Positions 34,739-44,065 are shown, numbered from the stretch's first letter. The stretch is DNA of 49,408 nt from an uncultured Lachnospiraceae bacterium (GCA_910579645.1 CAJTVK010000012.1:1-49408), one strand, 5' to 3'. Program-made: numbers and translations. Notes: generated from the letters alone by a model not told the origin.

Positions 34739-35926
34739 ATGGACAAGTTAAAAAAAATGTTGCCGGAAAAAGATGTGCTGTATTATATTGCTTTTTTTGT
34801 CTGGTTTTCCGGTTCTATGTTATTTGGGAGAAGCACATTGAAAGATTTGCCAGGAATAAATGCGGCATTTCTTCTGAAAAAGGTCTGCTATCCCATATGC
34901 GCCGTACTGATTTTATCAGTTATGTTCCTTTCTGGTTTTTTTTGCAGGCCTGACAAAAAGAAAATGAAAGAATATATTAAAGTTGGGGCATTATGTCTGC
35001 TATTTTTCGTGAGTTGGAGGATATCTGGATGGGGAACTTATTTTATGCAGCTTATGTTTCTTATTTCCGCAAAGGAAGTAGATCTGCAGAAGCTTCCCCG
35101 TGTTACGTTAGTCTCCCAGTGTATTGTGGTAACATTGATTATTTCCCTTGCCTTGACAGGGGTCATAGAAAATATCAGCTATGTTTATGAACGGATGAAT
35201 TCCATGTCGGTGTACCGTCAGGCATTGGGTTTTGTTCATCCGAATGCTTTGGGTGCACAGATTGTGCAGTTTTGCATTGTTTGGCTTTGGATTAGATGGA
35301 AAAATTGGAAGTGGTACGATAATTTGGTGTATGCCGTAGCAGCCTGCTTTATTTTTATGGTCAGCAATTCGGTAACAAGCACATTGCTCATATTGCTGAT
35401 GGCGGCAGTGAATGGCATTTACTGGATTTTGATAAACAAAAAGCGGACGGAGATCTATGAAAGATTTATGTGCATATGTGTATTGGCAGTACCCGTCATG
35501 AGCATACCGTTAGCTTATCTATGCACGGAAACAAATAAAACGTTTGCAGTGCTTGACCGGATTATATCTTGGCGATTCATTATGGCAAACCGGTTTTTAA
35601 GAGAGTATCCGGCCAGCTTGCTTGGAACGAGAATGCCCGCGGCTGACGGTACGGATCTTCTGTACATAGATATTCTTGTAAAATATGGCGGAGTTATTTT
35701 GGCAATTATTCTTTTTGGTATGTACCGATTGATGAAGCATGCCATAAGCAGAAAGATGTATCCGCTTGTTATATCGATTTTTATTTACACATTGTACGGA
35801 ATTATGGAACACTATCCTTATCTGCTGATGTATAATTTCACCCTCGTCTATTTAGTGAATGTGATATATGGCGGAAAGGACGGGACGGATAAGAAAGATG
35901 GGGGATGGGGCTGCCGTGAATGTTAA
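34739..35926 (+). CDS. Polysaccharide polymerase (Wzy-like)
   Basis: The 395-residue protein is almost entirely membrane-embedded, with about ten hydrophobic segments. A larger loop contains RQALGFVHPNALGAQI, a pattern seen in O-antigen or capsule polymerases of Gram-positive clusters. Wzy proteins join lipid-linked repeat units outside the membrane. Sequence conservation in this group is low, so the call rests on topology, length and neighbours (transferases, and the flippase at 40725). Its end overlaps the next glycosyltransferase. Confidence 0.75.
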   Translation: MDKLKKMLPEKDVLYYIAFFVWFSGSMLFGRSTLKDLPGINAAFLLKKVCYPICAVLILSVMFLSGFFCRPDKKKMKEYIKVGALCLLFFVSWRISGWGTYFMQLMFLISAKEVDLQKLPRVTLVSQCIVVTLIISLALTGVIENISYVYERMNSMSVYRQALGFVHPNALGAQIVQFCIVWLWIRWKNWKWYDNLVYAVAACFIFMVSNSVTSTLLILLMAAVNGIYWILINKKRTEIYERFMCICVLAVPVMSIPLAYLCTETNKTFAVLDRIISWRFIMANRFLREYPASLLGTRMPAADGTDLLYIDILVKYGGVILAIILFGMYRLMKHAISRKMYPLVISIFIYTLYGIMEHYPYLLMYNFTLVYLVNVIYGGKDGTDKKDGGWGCREC

Positions 35927-37013
35927 GCTGAGCATTGTTGTGCCCGTGTATAATGCAGAGAAATATGTAGGGGAATGCCTGCGTTCACTGTGCAGCCAGA
36001 CGCTGCGGGAAGTGGAAATAATCTGTGTGGACGATGGTTCAACGGACGGAAGCCTTGCGGTAATAAACAGGTTTAAGAATGAAGATTGCCGGATAAAGGT
36101 GATAAGAACAGAAAATAAAGGACGCTCTGCGGCAAGGGAAAGAGGGTGCCGGGAAGCGTCGGGCGCATACATTACTCTGGTGGATGATGACGACTGGGTA
36201 GAGCATGACAGCTATCGGGTTTTAATACGGCGGATGGAACAGGAAGACGCAGATGCCGTAATTTTCAATTGGTATCTGAATGACGGGAGAAAAGAACGGA
36301 AGTGTGATGCTGTCAGGAAGGACAGAATGATTACTGATAGGACAGAAATCTGCCGGTTGGGGATGGCTGGCTTATGCCCGCAGGTCCACCCGGCGGTTTT
36401 TCGGTATGAAGGATGGCCATGGAATAAGATTTATAAAAAAAGTGTTTTTGACAGAGCCATGGAAGAAGGGAATCTGTTTCGGGAGATAAGACATTTTGAG
36501 GATGCTTATATGAATATGCGGCTATTGAAAGAGACAAGCAAGCTATTGCTGTCTAAGGAGTTTGGCTATCATTACCGAAAAGGAAATCCATTGGCTGGTA
36601 CGGAAAAGTATTATGATACGCTTCCGGACAGATCGGATTTTATGTTCTATAAAGAGTTTGGCCGCAAATATGGATTAGAGAGCCTGGATTATTCTGCCGC
36701 CGTAAATGCCATGGAAGTCAATCTGTTTTGGGATTATATTACCAAGCATCATTATTTCCATAAAGATAACCCGGACAGTTTGAGGGAACAGAAGAAGGAG
36801 ATAAATCATCTGCTGGCAGGACGGTGTGCCGGGGAATGCTTTTTCCCCATTAAGAAAGCAATGGAGAAAGTAAATCCCGATTGGATAAACAGTCGTACGA
36901 TGTGCTTTCTGGTAACACATCATAAAGTGTCTTTTTTATCTTTGTATATTGGTTCCAGAATCAGTCTCGCAGGACAGCTGGCCGGATGCATAAAACGGAG
37001 GGAATGGAAATGA
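35916..37013 (+). CDS. Glycosyltransferase family 2
   Basis: The 365-residue GT-A enzyme has KLSIVVPVYNAEKYVGECLRSL, the complete VDDGSTDGS nucleotide-binding segment and VDDDDWVEHD metal site. The second half has WNKIYKKSVF and HFEDAYMN, usual for capsule GT2 enzymes. The GTG at 35916 (GGGG upstream, overlapping the polymerase by 11 bases) is the best start. ATGs at 35868 and 35898 are alternatives with weaker sites. It overlaps hddA by 4 bases (ATGA). Confidence 0.85.
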   Translation: MNVKLSIVVPVYNAEKYVGECLRSLCSQTLREVEIICVDDGSTDGSLAVINRFKNEDCRIKVIRTENKGRSAARERGCREASGAYITLVDDDDWVEHDSYRVLIRRMEQEDADAVIFNWYLNDGRKERKCDAVRKDRMITDRTEICRLGMAGLCPQVHPAVFRYEGWPWNKIYKKSVFDRAMEEGNLFREIRHFEDAYMNMRLLKETSKLLLSKEFGYHYRKGNPLAGTEKYYDTLPDRSDFMFYKEFGRKYGLESLDYSAAVNAMEVNLFWDYITKHHYFHKDNPDSLREQKKEINHLLAGRCAGECFFPIKKAMEKVNPDWINSRTMCFLVTHHKVSFLSLYIGSRISLAGQLAGCIKRREWK

Positions 37014-37984
37014 TTATAGCAAGAAGCCCGCTCAGGATATCCTTGGGAGGGGGAGGTACGGATTTGCCGTCATATTATCAGGAACATGAAGGATTTCTGA
37101 TATCGGCCGCTATAGACAAATATGTATATATTACGCTGCATAAAACTTTTGAGAAGGAAATCATATTGAAATATTCCAATATGGAGAAGGTAAAAAGCGG
37201 AAAGGAAATCAGGCACCCGATTTTTCGCGAGGCTATAAAATTGCTTCATATGGAGGATTATCCGATGGAAATTTGTTCTATGGCAGATATTCCGGGAGGA
37301 ACGGGTCTTGGTTCGTCCTCCACTTTCACAACGGCTCTCCTGAAAGCACTCCATACGGCAAAAGGGGATATTATTAGTACAAGGACATTGGCCGAAGAGG
37401 CCTGTGAAATCGAGATGAACCGCTTGGGGGAGCCGATAGGAAAACAAGATCAGTACATAGCGGCGTACGGCGGCATTACCTGCATGAACTTCCGTAAGGA
37501 TGGTTATGTATGGGTGGATCCACTGAATCTCTCACAGGAGACGTTTTATAATCTGGAAGATAACTTAATACTGTTTTTTACGGGCTTTACCCATACGGCG
37601 GGAAATATACTGAAGGAACAGGATGAAGCAAGCAGAAAGAAAGATACGGATATGATAAACAATCTTCATTTTGTAAAGGAATTGGGATATCGGAGCAAGG
37701 AAGCTTTTGAGCGGGGGGATTTGGATGCATTTGCGGATATTATGAATACTCATTGGGAGTATAAGAAAAAGAGAGCGGGAGCCATGAGCAACCCGCAGAT
37801 TGATAAGTGGTATGAATTGGCAAGGGCTAACGGAGCAAGGGGAGGAAAGCTGATCGGAGCCGGAGGCGGGGGATTTTTAATGTTTTATGCCAAGGACAAG
37901 CAGAAGCTGCGTCACGTTATGCGTCAGGCCGGATTGGAAGAAGTGCGCTTTCGGTTTGAGATGGAAGGGACGAAGGTTTTATAG
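37010..37984 (+). CDS. hddA: D-glycero-alpha-D-manno-heptose 7-phosphate kinase
   Basis: This 324-residue GHMP kinase starts MIIARSPLRISLGGGGTDLPSYY and has the phosphate loop PGGTGLGSSSTF. C-terminal KLIGAGGGGFLMFY is the third GHMP motif. This pattern matches HddA, which phosphorylates D,D-heptose 7-phosphate at C1 to the 1,7-bisphosphate in the GDP-heptose route. It overlaps the preceding gene by 4 bases and has a strong GGAGGG site. The next gene encodes the following two steps in one polypeptide, and gmhA is at 43418, which supports the call over a fucokinase-like role. Confidence 0.88.
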   Translation: MIIARSPLRISLGGGGTDLPSYYQEHEGFLISAAIDKYVYITLHKTFEKEIILKYSNMEKVKSGKEIRHPIFREAIKLLHMEDYPMEICSMADIPGGTGLGSSSTFTTALLKALHTAKGDIISTRTLAEEACEIEMNRLGEPIGKQDQYIAAYGGITCMNFRKDGYVWVDPLNLSQETFYNLEDNLILFFTGFTHTAGNILKEQDEASRKKDTDMINNLHFVKELGYRSKEAFERGDLDAFADIMNTHWEYKKKRAGAMSNPQIDKWYELARANGARGGKLIGAGGGGFLMFYAKDKQKLRHVMRQAGLEEVRFRFEMEGTKVL

Positions 37985-37997
37985 AGAGGCGGGAAGA

Positions 37998-39344
37998 ATG
38001 GAAAACGGACATAGGGATTCACTGCCGATGCCGGAGGATATACAAGTTGTGGTATTAATGGGTGGTTTGGGCAGCAGGTTGGGGGAAGAGACTAGGAATC
38101 GGCCGAAAACGCTGGCCGACATAAACGGTACGCCTTTTTTTGATTATCAGCTTCGGCTGCTGAAAAGTTACGGGTTTAGGAAGTTTCTGTTTTTGGTAGG
38201 ATATATGGCCGGGCAGATTGAGGAACATTACGGGGACGGAAGCAGATATGGAGTGGGCATTGTTTATTCTTATGACGGTGAAAGGCTTCTCGGGACAGGG
38301 GGAGCTGTCCGGAGGGCTTACGGGAAGTTGGAAGAGGATTTTCTGCTGCTCTATGGGGATTCCTTTATGGATATTGATTATAAGGAAACCATATACCGTT
38401 ATTTTAGGGGAAAACAGATAGGCTGTCATGCATTGATGACAGTGATGGAGAATCATGACAGTTTGGATCGCAGCAATGTGATTTACAAAGATGGCCGCAT
38501 TCTTCTGTATGATAAGAAGAACGGAAAAGCAGAAATGCATTATGTTGATTACGGTGTGGGGATGTTCGGGAAGCATCTTTTCAAAGACTGCGAAGAGGAA
38601 ACTTTCTTTGACTTGGCGGAATTGCAGAACAGATTATCCTTGGAGGGGAAGCTGACAGCACAGGAAGTCACACGCCGTTTTTATGAAATCGGACTTCCGG
38701 CATCGCTGCAGGAATTTAAGAAATATGCCCGGAAAAGATTTGGGCAGAGGCGGAGAGCGGTCTTTCTTGATCGGGATGGCGTGATTAATAAAATAGTTTT
38801 TCGGGACGAGACGGAACAGCTGGATTCCCCGCTTAGGAAAAGCGAGGCAGAACTGATTGACGGAGCCGCAGACGCCATGAAAATACTGCAGCAGGAGGGG
38901 TATTATCTGTTTATTGTGACTAACCAGCCGGCGGCGGCCAAAGGGAAAGCCTCATTGGCGGATTTGTATGATGTGAATACTTATCTTTGTAAAATCTTGA
39001 AGAAAAACGGTGTTTTTGTAGACGGTGCGGAAATTTGCCCTCATTATCCGGAAGCTGCTGTCGGTGTGAAAGAAAAGTTCCTGATTGAACAATGCCGGTG
39101 CCGGAAACCGGGAACGGGGATGGTGGATGCATTGGCCGGCCGTTTTTCCATAGATAGGAAACAGTCTTGGATGGTGGGGGATTCTTTTACGGATATATTA
39201 GCCGGAAGGAGAGCCGGTCTGCGGACGGCTTTTATCGGCAATTATAAGTGTGATGTGTGTAAATGCCTGGAATATGAGAAACCGGATATGATATGTTGCA
39301 ATTTGGTGGATTTCATAAAGCAGAAGAAAGAAGCAGGTACTTAA
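37998..39344 (+). CDS. hddC-gmhB: Fused heptose-1-P guanylyltransferase (HddC) and heptose-bisphosphate phosphatase (GmhB)
   Basis: The 448-residue two-domain protein carries two enzymes. Residues about 14-240 form a sugar-1-phosphate nucleotidyltransferase (VVVLMGGLGSRLGEETRNRPKTL, then LLYGDSFMDIDY). Residues about 250-430 form a HAD-type GmhB phosphatase: the nucleophile pair D258/D260 in FLDRDGVIN, VTNQPAAAKG, the zinc-site CPHY...CRCRKPGTGM, and MVGDSFTDILAGRRAG. Together with HddA these would remove the C7 phosphate and attach a nucleotide, making GDP-D-glycero-alpha-D-manno-heptose. The fusion order puts the later step first. Starts at 37998 with GGGAAG upstream. Confidence 0.87.
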   Translation: MENGHRDSLPMPEDIQVVVLMGGLGSRLGEETRNRPKTLADINGTPFFDYQLRLLKSYGFRKFLFLVGYMAGQIEEHYGDGSRYGVGIVYSYDGERLLGTGGAVRRAYGKLEEDFLLLYGDSFMDIDYKETIYRYFRGKQIGCHALMTVMENHDSLDRSNVIYKDGRILLYDKKNGKAEMHYVDYGVGMFGKHLFKDCEEETFFDLAELQNRLSLEGKLTAQEVTRRFYEIGLPASLQEFKKYARKRFGQRRRAVFLDRDGVINKIVFRDETEQLDSPLRKSEAELIDGAADAMKILQQEGYYLFIVTNQPAAAKGKASLADLYDVNTYLCKILKKNGVFVDGAEICPHYPEAAVGVKEKFLIEQCRCRKPGTGMVDALAGRFSIDRKQSWMVGDSFTDILAGRRAGLRTAFIGNYKCDVCKCLEYEKPDMICCNLVDFIKQKKEAGT

Positions 39345-39367
39345 ATGCCGGTTCACGGAGGGGAAAA

Positions 39368-40228
39368 GTGCAGAATAGGGAGTTGCAGGATAAGTTGTTT
39401 GAAATTTTCATATATGTCAGGGAAATCTGCGAAAAGCATGGCTTAAGGTACTTTGCCATAGGAGGGACATGCATCGGGGCAGTCAGGCATCATGGTTTTA
39501 TTCCGTGGGATGATGACTTGGATATTGCAATGCCGGACAGAGATTATGAAGAGTTTTTGCGGATTGCACCGAAGGAATTGCCGGAGCATCTGGCAGTCAT
39601 GGATTTTGGCGAGAATATATGCGCGAGGATACATAATGTCAATACGACGTTGGTTGAGGTATGGAATCCCGATAAGTACAATAGTGGAGTTTTTATTGAT
39701 ATAATGCCGTTCTATGGGGTTCCTGAAAGGAGAAGGCAGCAGATTTGGCTGGGATATAAGGTCAGGTTTTTACTGAAGCTTTATCAGAAGCAGAAATCCA
39801 GGCTGTGTGATAACAGAAGAATAGCCGGGAAATTATTGTGGTTAATTATGAAACCGTTCCATTGTCTGGCCGGTCAGGATTTTTATCCGAACTTATGGAC
39901 TTGCATGGTCTCCAAAAGAGATTTCGATTCTTCCCGATATACCGGATTTACATGGTCGTATCATCTGGAAAAGAGGATTTTTGAAAGGGCTTGGTTTGAC
40001 AGTTATGAAGAGTTTCCTTTTGAAAGCACTACGATACGCTGCCCGGCGGGATGGGATGCTTATCTGACAAAGCATTTCGGCGACTATCGGACGATTCCGC
40101 CGCAAAGTGAGCAAGTGAGCAAACATATATATTTCCTAGATTTGAATGTTTCTTACAAAAAATATCAGAAAAAGGGAAGAAAGGGGGAGGGACAGCATGG
40201 TAATCGGCTATACGGCAGGGGTTTATGA
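39368..40228 (+). CDS. LicD family phosphotransferase (second copy)
   Basis: The 286-residue protein has the LicD signature IGGTCIGAVRHHGFIPWDDDLDIAM (about residues 31-55), with D48-D50 and D52. It is clearly a paralogue of 30995-31825 but not a recent copy. GTG at 39368 is preferred as start because GGAGGGG lies four bases upstream. It overlaps the following TagD-like gene by 32 bases. A matched pair of LicD and cytidylyltransferase therefore occurs twice in the operon. Confidence 0.87.
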   Translation: MQNRELQDKLFEIFIYVREICEKHGLRYFAIGGTCIGAVRHHGFIPWDDDLDIAMPDRDYEEFLRIAPKELPEHLAVMDFGENICARIHNVNTTLVEVWNPDKYNSGVFIDIMPFYGVPERRRQQIWLGYKVRFLLKLYQKQKSRLCDNRRIAGKLLWLIMKPFHCLAGQDFYPNLWTCMVSKRDFDSSRYTGFTWSYHLEKRIFERAWFDSYEEFPFESTTIRCPAGWDAYLTKHFGDYRTIPPQSEQVSKHIYFLDLNVSYKKYQKKGRKGEGQHGNRLYGRGL

Positions 40229-40610
40229 TTTGTTCCATATCGGCCATCTGAATCTGTTAAAAAATGCAAAGGGTATGTGCGATAAGCTGATTGTGGGGGT
40301 TACGGTGGACGATTTGGTAGTCTATAAGGGAAAGCATGCCATGATACCTTTTGAGGACAGGCTGGAGATTGTGCGCAGCTGCAAATATGTGGATGCCGCG
40401 GTACCCCAGTATGACATGGACAAGCTGGCCGCCTGTAGGAAACTGGGGGCATCCATATTGTTTGTGGGAGACGATTGGTATGCTACGGAGAAGTGGAAGG
40501 AGTATGAGCAGGAATTCACAAGGGAAGATATAAAGATTATTTATTTCCCGTACACCAAAGGAGTTTCCTCCACGCAGATTTCCAAGGCCTTGAAAGCAGC
40601 CAGGGAGTGA
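40197..40610 (+). CDS. TagD-like cytidylyltransferase
   Basis: The 137-residue protein has the HxGH nucleotidyltransferase motif H14-I-G-H17 (YDLFHIGHLNLL) and the C-terminal YTKGVSSTQI, the pattern of glycerol-3-phosphate cytidylyltransferase TagD/TarD. It would make CDP-glycerol or a related CDP-alcohol for transfer by a neighbouring LicD protein. The ethanolamine-phosphate or choline-phosphate type enzyme is a possible alternative. GGGGGAGGG precedes the ATG at 40197. Confidence 0.83.
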   Translation: MVIGYTAGVYDLFHIGHLNLLKNAKGMCDKLIVGVTVDDLVVYKGKHAMIPFEDRLEIVRSCKYVDAAVPQYDMDKLAACRKLGASILFVGDDWYATEKWKEYEQEFTREDIKIIYFPYTKGVSSTQISKALKAARE

Positions 40611-40724
40611 GGGGGACGAAAAACTCATTCGCGAAACAAGAGGCGGTTTCATTTAATGGCCTTTTGCTCGACAGCATTGCTTGGACAATGCACTTTAAGG
40701 GCACAAAGATGCAGGAGGGAAGGC

Positions 40725-42293
40725 ATGAAAACGGAAAAATCCCGGACGGTGAATGTGCTGCGGAATATGACCGCAGGTATGTTTGTGAAAGGTATCACAT
40801 TAGTTCTCAGCTTTGTCTCAAAAACTATATTTATCAAGCTGTTGGGCATCCAATATACGGGGGTATCCAGTCTTTTTACGGATATACTGACTGTGCTGTC
40901 ACTGGCGGAATTGGGCATATCCTCAGCCATTACTTATGCTTTGTATAAGCCGGTGGCTGAACAGGACGGGAGGCAGATTGCCAGGCTGATGAATTTTTAT
41001 AAGACCGCATATCGGGTGGTGGCATTGGCCGTGCTGTTCTTCGGACTGGCATTGGTGCCTTTTCTGGACAGGCTGGTGACGGATGTTCCGGACATAAAGG
41101 AAAGCATTACTCTTGTTTACATGCTGTATCTGATGAAATCCGCCTGCTCTTACCTGTTCATCTATAAATCGGCCATTCTGAACGCAAAGCAGAAAAAATA
41201 TGAGATATCTAAAATCGAGGGCAGCATGGCAGTGGTGAAGCTGCTGACGGAATGCTTGGTTTTATGGCTGTTCCGGCAATTCCTTGTATACCTGCTGGCT
41301 GACATTCTGCTGACTGTTCTGCAGAATATCCTGATTTCCAAAAGGGCGGAAAGGGAATATGACAGCAGGGCGGGAGGAGACGGCGGGAAGCTAGGGAAGC
41401 AAGAAAAGCTGGCGATTCTGGCGGATGTAAAAGCGTTGGCGATGTATCAGATATCGGGGGTATGCCTGTCAGGGACGGACAGCATTGTTATCTCGTCCAT
41501 GCTGGGAACCGGCCTGGTAGGTTTGCTGAGCAGCTATAAAATAATTCTGCAAAGCGTCACATCCCTTCTTCAGCAGTTTTTTAATGCGGCGAATGCGGGC
41601 GTGGGGAATCTGGCGGCGGAAGGGGAACGGGAAAAACAATACCGGCTGTTTCAGGGGCTTAATTTCGCCGTATTCTGGGTGAGCACTTTTTGCAGCACGG
41701 CTTTATATGTATTGCTGAATCCTTTTGTGGAACTTTGGCTGGGGAGGGATTACCTGTTGGGGGAGCCGGTGGTGCTGGCCTTGGTGTCGGACTTTTATAT
41801 TACTAATATGATACGCTGCGTGGCACTGTTCCGTACTTCCAACGGGCTGTTCGTCCAAGGAAGGTACCGACCGGTAATCATGACGGTTATCAATGTGGCA
41901 CTTTCCGTGTTGCTTGCTTACCGGCACGGTATCTTCGGGGTTCTGATTGCCACGGTGATTGCAAGGGCGGTCACACAGGTCTGGTATGACCCATGGCTGA
42001 TTTACCGGGAGATATTCCGGAAAAATGTGGGGGAATATTATAAAAATTATATCGGCTATTTTCTTACGGCCGTCATAGGCATTCTGCTGATTCAGGCAGC
42101 TGCCCGGATGGCCACAGGCATGGCTGGAAATCCGTGCCTTCTGTTTTTGCTGAAAGCGGTGCTGTGCCTTGCGGTTCCTAACGGGCTGATTGTTTTATTC
42201 TGGCATAGGACGGAGCAATTCGGGGAATGCGTCCGGCGTATCGGAAAGATTGCAGGCATGGTAAAGGGAAGAGGGAGAAGAAATGGAAGATAA
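40725..42293 (+). CDS. Polysaccharide flippase (Wzx-like, MOP superfamily)
   Basis: The 522-residue membrane protein has 12-14 hydrophobic segments. The N-terminus VNVLRNMTAGMFVKGITLVLSFVSKTIFI...GVSSLFTDILTVLSLAELGI is typical of oligosaccharide flippases. It would move the lipid-linked repeat unit across the membrane for the Wzy-like polymerase (34739-35926). The start at 40725 has GCAGGAGGG upstream. The in-frame extension to 40656 lacks a site. The 3' end overlaps the asparagine synthase-like gene by 11 bases. Confidence 0.88.
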   Translation: MKTEKSRTVNVLRNMTAGMFVKGITLVLSFVSKTIFIKLLGIQYTGVSSLFTDILTVLSLAELGISSAITYALYKPVAEQDGRQIARLMNFYKTAYRVVALAVLFFGLALVPFLDRLVTDVPDIKESITLVYMLYLMKSACSYLFIYKSAILNAKQKKYEISKIEGSMAVVKLLTECLVLWLFRQFLVYLLADILLTVLQNILISKRAEREYDSRAGGDGGKLGKQEKLAILADVKALAMYQISGVCLSGTDSIVISSMLGTGLVGLLSSYKIILQSVTSLLQQFFNAANAGVGNLAAEGEREKQYRLFQGLNFAVFWVSTFCSTALYVLLNPFVELWLGRDYLLGEPVVLALVSDFYITNMIRCVALFRTSNGLFVQGRYRPVIMTVINVALSVLLAYRHGIFGVLIATVIARAVTQVWYDPWLIYREIFRKNVGEYYKNYIGYFLTAVIGILLIQAAARMATGMAGNPCLLFLLKAVLCLAVPNGLIVLFWHRTEQFGECVRRIGKIAGMVKGRGRRNGR

Positions 42294-43326
42294 GAGATAT
42301 TGTATGAGCTCGTTTTTAATGTTTCGGACGGTAGCGGACGGCACGAAGTCGTTTGACGGGAAATCCGCACCGAACCTGTGGGAGGATGTCCGGCCGCGCA
42401 AGGGGATTCATGACAGCAGGGAACTGGAAGATTATTTAAGGAGACGGGTGCGGGAAACCTGTGGGGAGAAACGGGCGGCACTGGCTTTGAGCGGAGGCAT
42501 GGATTCGGCCATCCTTGCCAGGTTTATGCCGGAAGGTTCCGTCTGTTACACCTTCCGGTGCATTGTGCCGGGGATGCAGGTGACGGACGAAACGGGGGCG
42601 GCGGCGCGGTATGCGGAAAGCTGTGGCTTGGAACACCGCATTGTGCAGATTTACTGGGAAGATTTTGAGGTATATGCGCCGGTGCTGATGGCGCATAAGC
42701 ATGCCCCGATTCATTCCATAGAGGTACAGATTTACAAGGCCGCTCTGCAGGCTCTGCGGGACGGAGTGGAAACGCTGATTTTCGGGGAAAGCGCGGACGT
42801 GGTCTATGGGGGGATGGACGGGCTGCTTTCCAAGGATTGGCTGGCCGGGGATTTTATGGAGCGGTATTCCTATGTCATGCCTTATAAAGCCTTGGCCGAG
42901 CCGGAACTGGTTTTGGAGCCTTATCAGTGTTTTGTCAGGGACGGGCATATCGATCCCCATGCTTTTGTATCGGAAGTGTTCCGGAAGGAAGGGATGGGTT
43001 CTTACATCAATGCCACGGAAACGGCGGGCTGTCCTGCCGTATGCCCTTTTGGGGAGACGTATCTGGCGGAACCCATTGACTATGCCCGCATCCGCGCAGG
43101 GGAAAACAAATATTTGGTACGGGAGATTTTTTCGAGGTTATATCCGGATATGAGACTGCCGGCGAAGCTGCCTATGCCCCGTCCTATGAATGAGTGGATG
43201 AAGGACTGGAAAGGGCCGGTGCGAGGGGAATTTCTGCCTCATTGCACGGATACTATGAATGGCGACCAGAAATGGCTTGTCTGGGCATTGGAGCGTTACC
43301 TGAATTTACTGGAGGAAGGGAAATGA
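42283..43326 (+). CDS. Asparagine synthase-like PP-loop ATPase
   Basis: The 347-residue protein has the pyrophosphate-binding loop SGGMDS (residues 70-75) of the asparagine synthetase/ATP-pyrophosphatase fold. Further matches are IFGESADVVYGGMDGLLSKDW and KYLVREIF near the C-terminus. The N-terminal glutaminase domain of AsnB is absent. Such proteins in surface-glycan clusters are thought to amidate or otherwise modify sugar carboxylates, using ammonia or another amine. That role is inference here. It overlaps the flippase gene by 11 bases and precedes gmhA. Confidence 0.75.
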   Translation: MEDKRYCMSSFLMFRTVADGTKSFDGKSAPNLWEDVRPRKGIHDSRELEDYLRRRVRETCGEKRAALALSGGMDSAILARFMPEGSVCYTFRCIVPGMQVTDETGAAARYAESCGLEHRIVQIYWEDFEVYAPVLMAHKHAPIHSIEVQIYKAALQALRDGVETLIFGESADVVYGGMDGLLSKDWLAGDFMERYSYVMPYKALAEPELVLEPYQCFVRDGHIDPHAFVSEVFRKEGMGSYINATETAGCPAVCPFGETYLAEPIDYARIRAGENKYLVREIFSRLYPDMRLPAKLPMPRPMNEWMKDWKGPVRGEFLPHCTDTMNGDQKWLVWALERYLNLLEEGK

Positions 43327-43417
43327 AAAGGATAGCAGGAGGCCATATAGAAGGTGTGGGAATGGCACTCTGCATATGCGCAAACGGAACAGAAATAGTT
43401 TAAGAAAGAGGAGAAGC

Positions 43418-44065
43418 ATGAAAACAGAACAATACATTGAAAATTATCTGAAGGAAACGGAGCTGATTGCAAAGCATCTGCCCCGGGAAGGAATCGCCAA
43501 AGCGGTGGAACTGCTGAAAAACATAAAAGGGCAGGGGGGCAGGCTGTTCGTGCTGGGCGTGGGAGGAAGCGCGGCAAATGCTTCCCATGCGGTCAATGAT
43601 TTCCGTAAAATTGCCGGCATGGAAACGTATGCCCCTACCGACAATGTGTCGGAACTGACCGCAAGGACCAACGACGAAGGATGGGACACTACTTTTTCGG
43701 AATGGCTGAAAATATCAAGGCTGAATGAGAAGGACGGCATTTTGGTTTTTTCCGTGGGCGGAGGCAGCGAATTCGCTTCGCCGAATATCGTAAGCGCGCT
43801 GAGGCTGGCCAAAGAAAGGAAAGCGGCTGTCATCTCCATTGTTTCCAAGGACGGAGGCTATGCCGGTCAGGTTTCCGACGCATGCATGCTGATACCTGTG
43901 GCAGACGGGCGGAGGATTACGCCCCATGCCGAAGGGTGGCAGGGAATTCTGTGGCATTTGATGGTGAATGCCATGGCGGAAGAGCAAAAGAAAGAGACAG
44001 AGGACAACGGAGAGGATACAGAGTCCGGCTGGCCCGGGCTTAGGGGGTACAGCAAATGGATATAA
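43418..44065 (+). CDS. gmhA: Sedoheptulose 7-phosphate isomerase (SIS domain)
   Basis: The 215-residue SIS-domain protein has VLGVGGSAANASHAVNDFRK (residues about 45-64), ARTNDEGWDTTFSEWL (about 82-97) and SVGGGSEFASPNI. This matches GmhA, which converts sedoheptulose 7-phosphate to D-glycero-D-manno-heptose 7-phosphate, the substrate of HddA. Starts at 43418 after AAAGAGGAG. It overlaps the transaldolase gene by 10 bases. The C-terminal 25 residues are acidic and unlike the family core. Confidence 0.85.
   Translation: MKTEQYIENYLKETELIAKHLPREGIAKAVELLKNIKGQGGRLFVLGVGGSAANASHAVNDFRKIAGMETYAPTDNVSELTARTNDEGWDTTFSEWLKISRLNEKDGILVFSVGGGSEFASPNIVSALRLAKERKAAVISIVSKDGGYAGQVSDACMLIPVADGRRITPHAEGWQGILWHLMVNAMAEEQKKETEDNGEDTESGWPGLRGYSKWI

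Noticed and set aside
37887..37997. Upstream extension of the HddC-GmhB gene
   Set aside because: It overlaps hddA in another frame and adds a cysteine/arginine-rich stretch. MENGHRDS at 37998 has the ribosome site.
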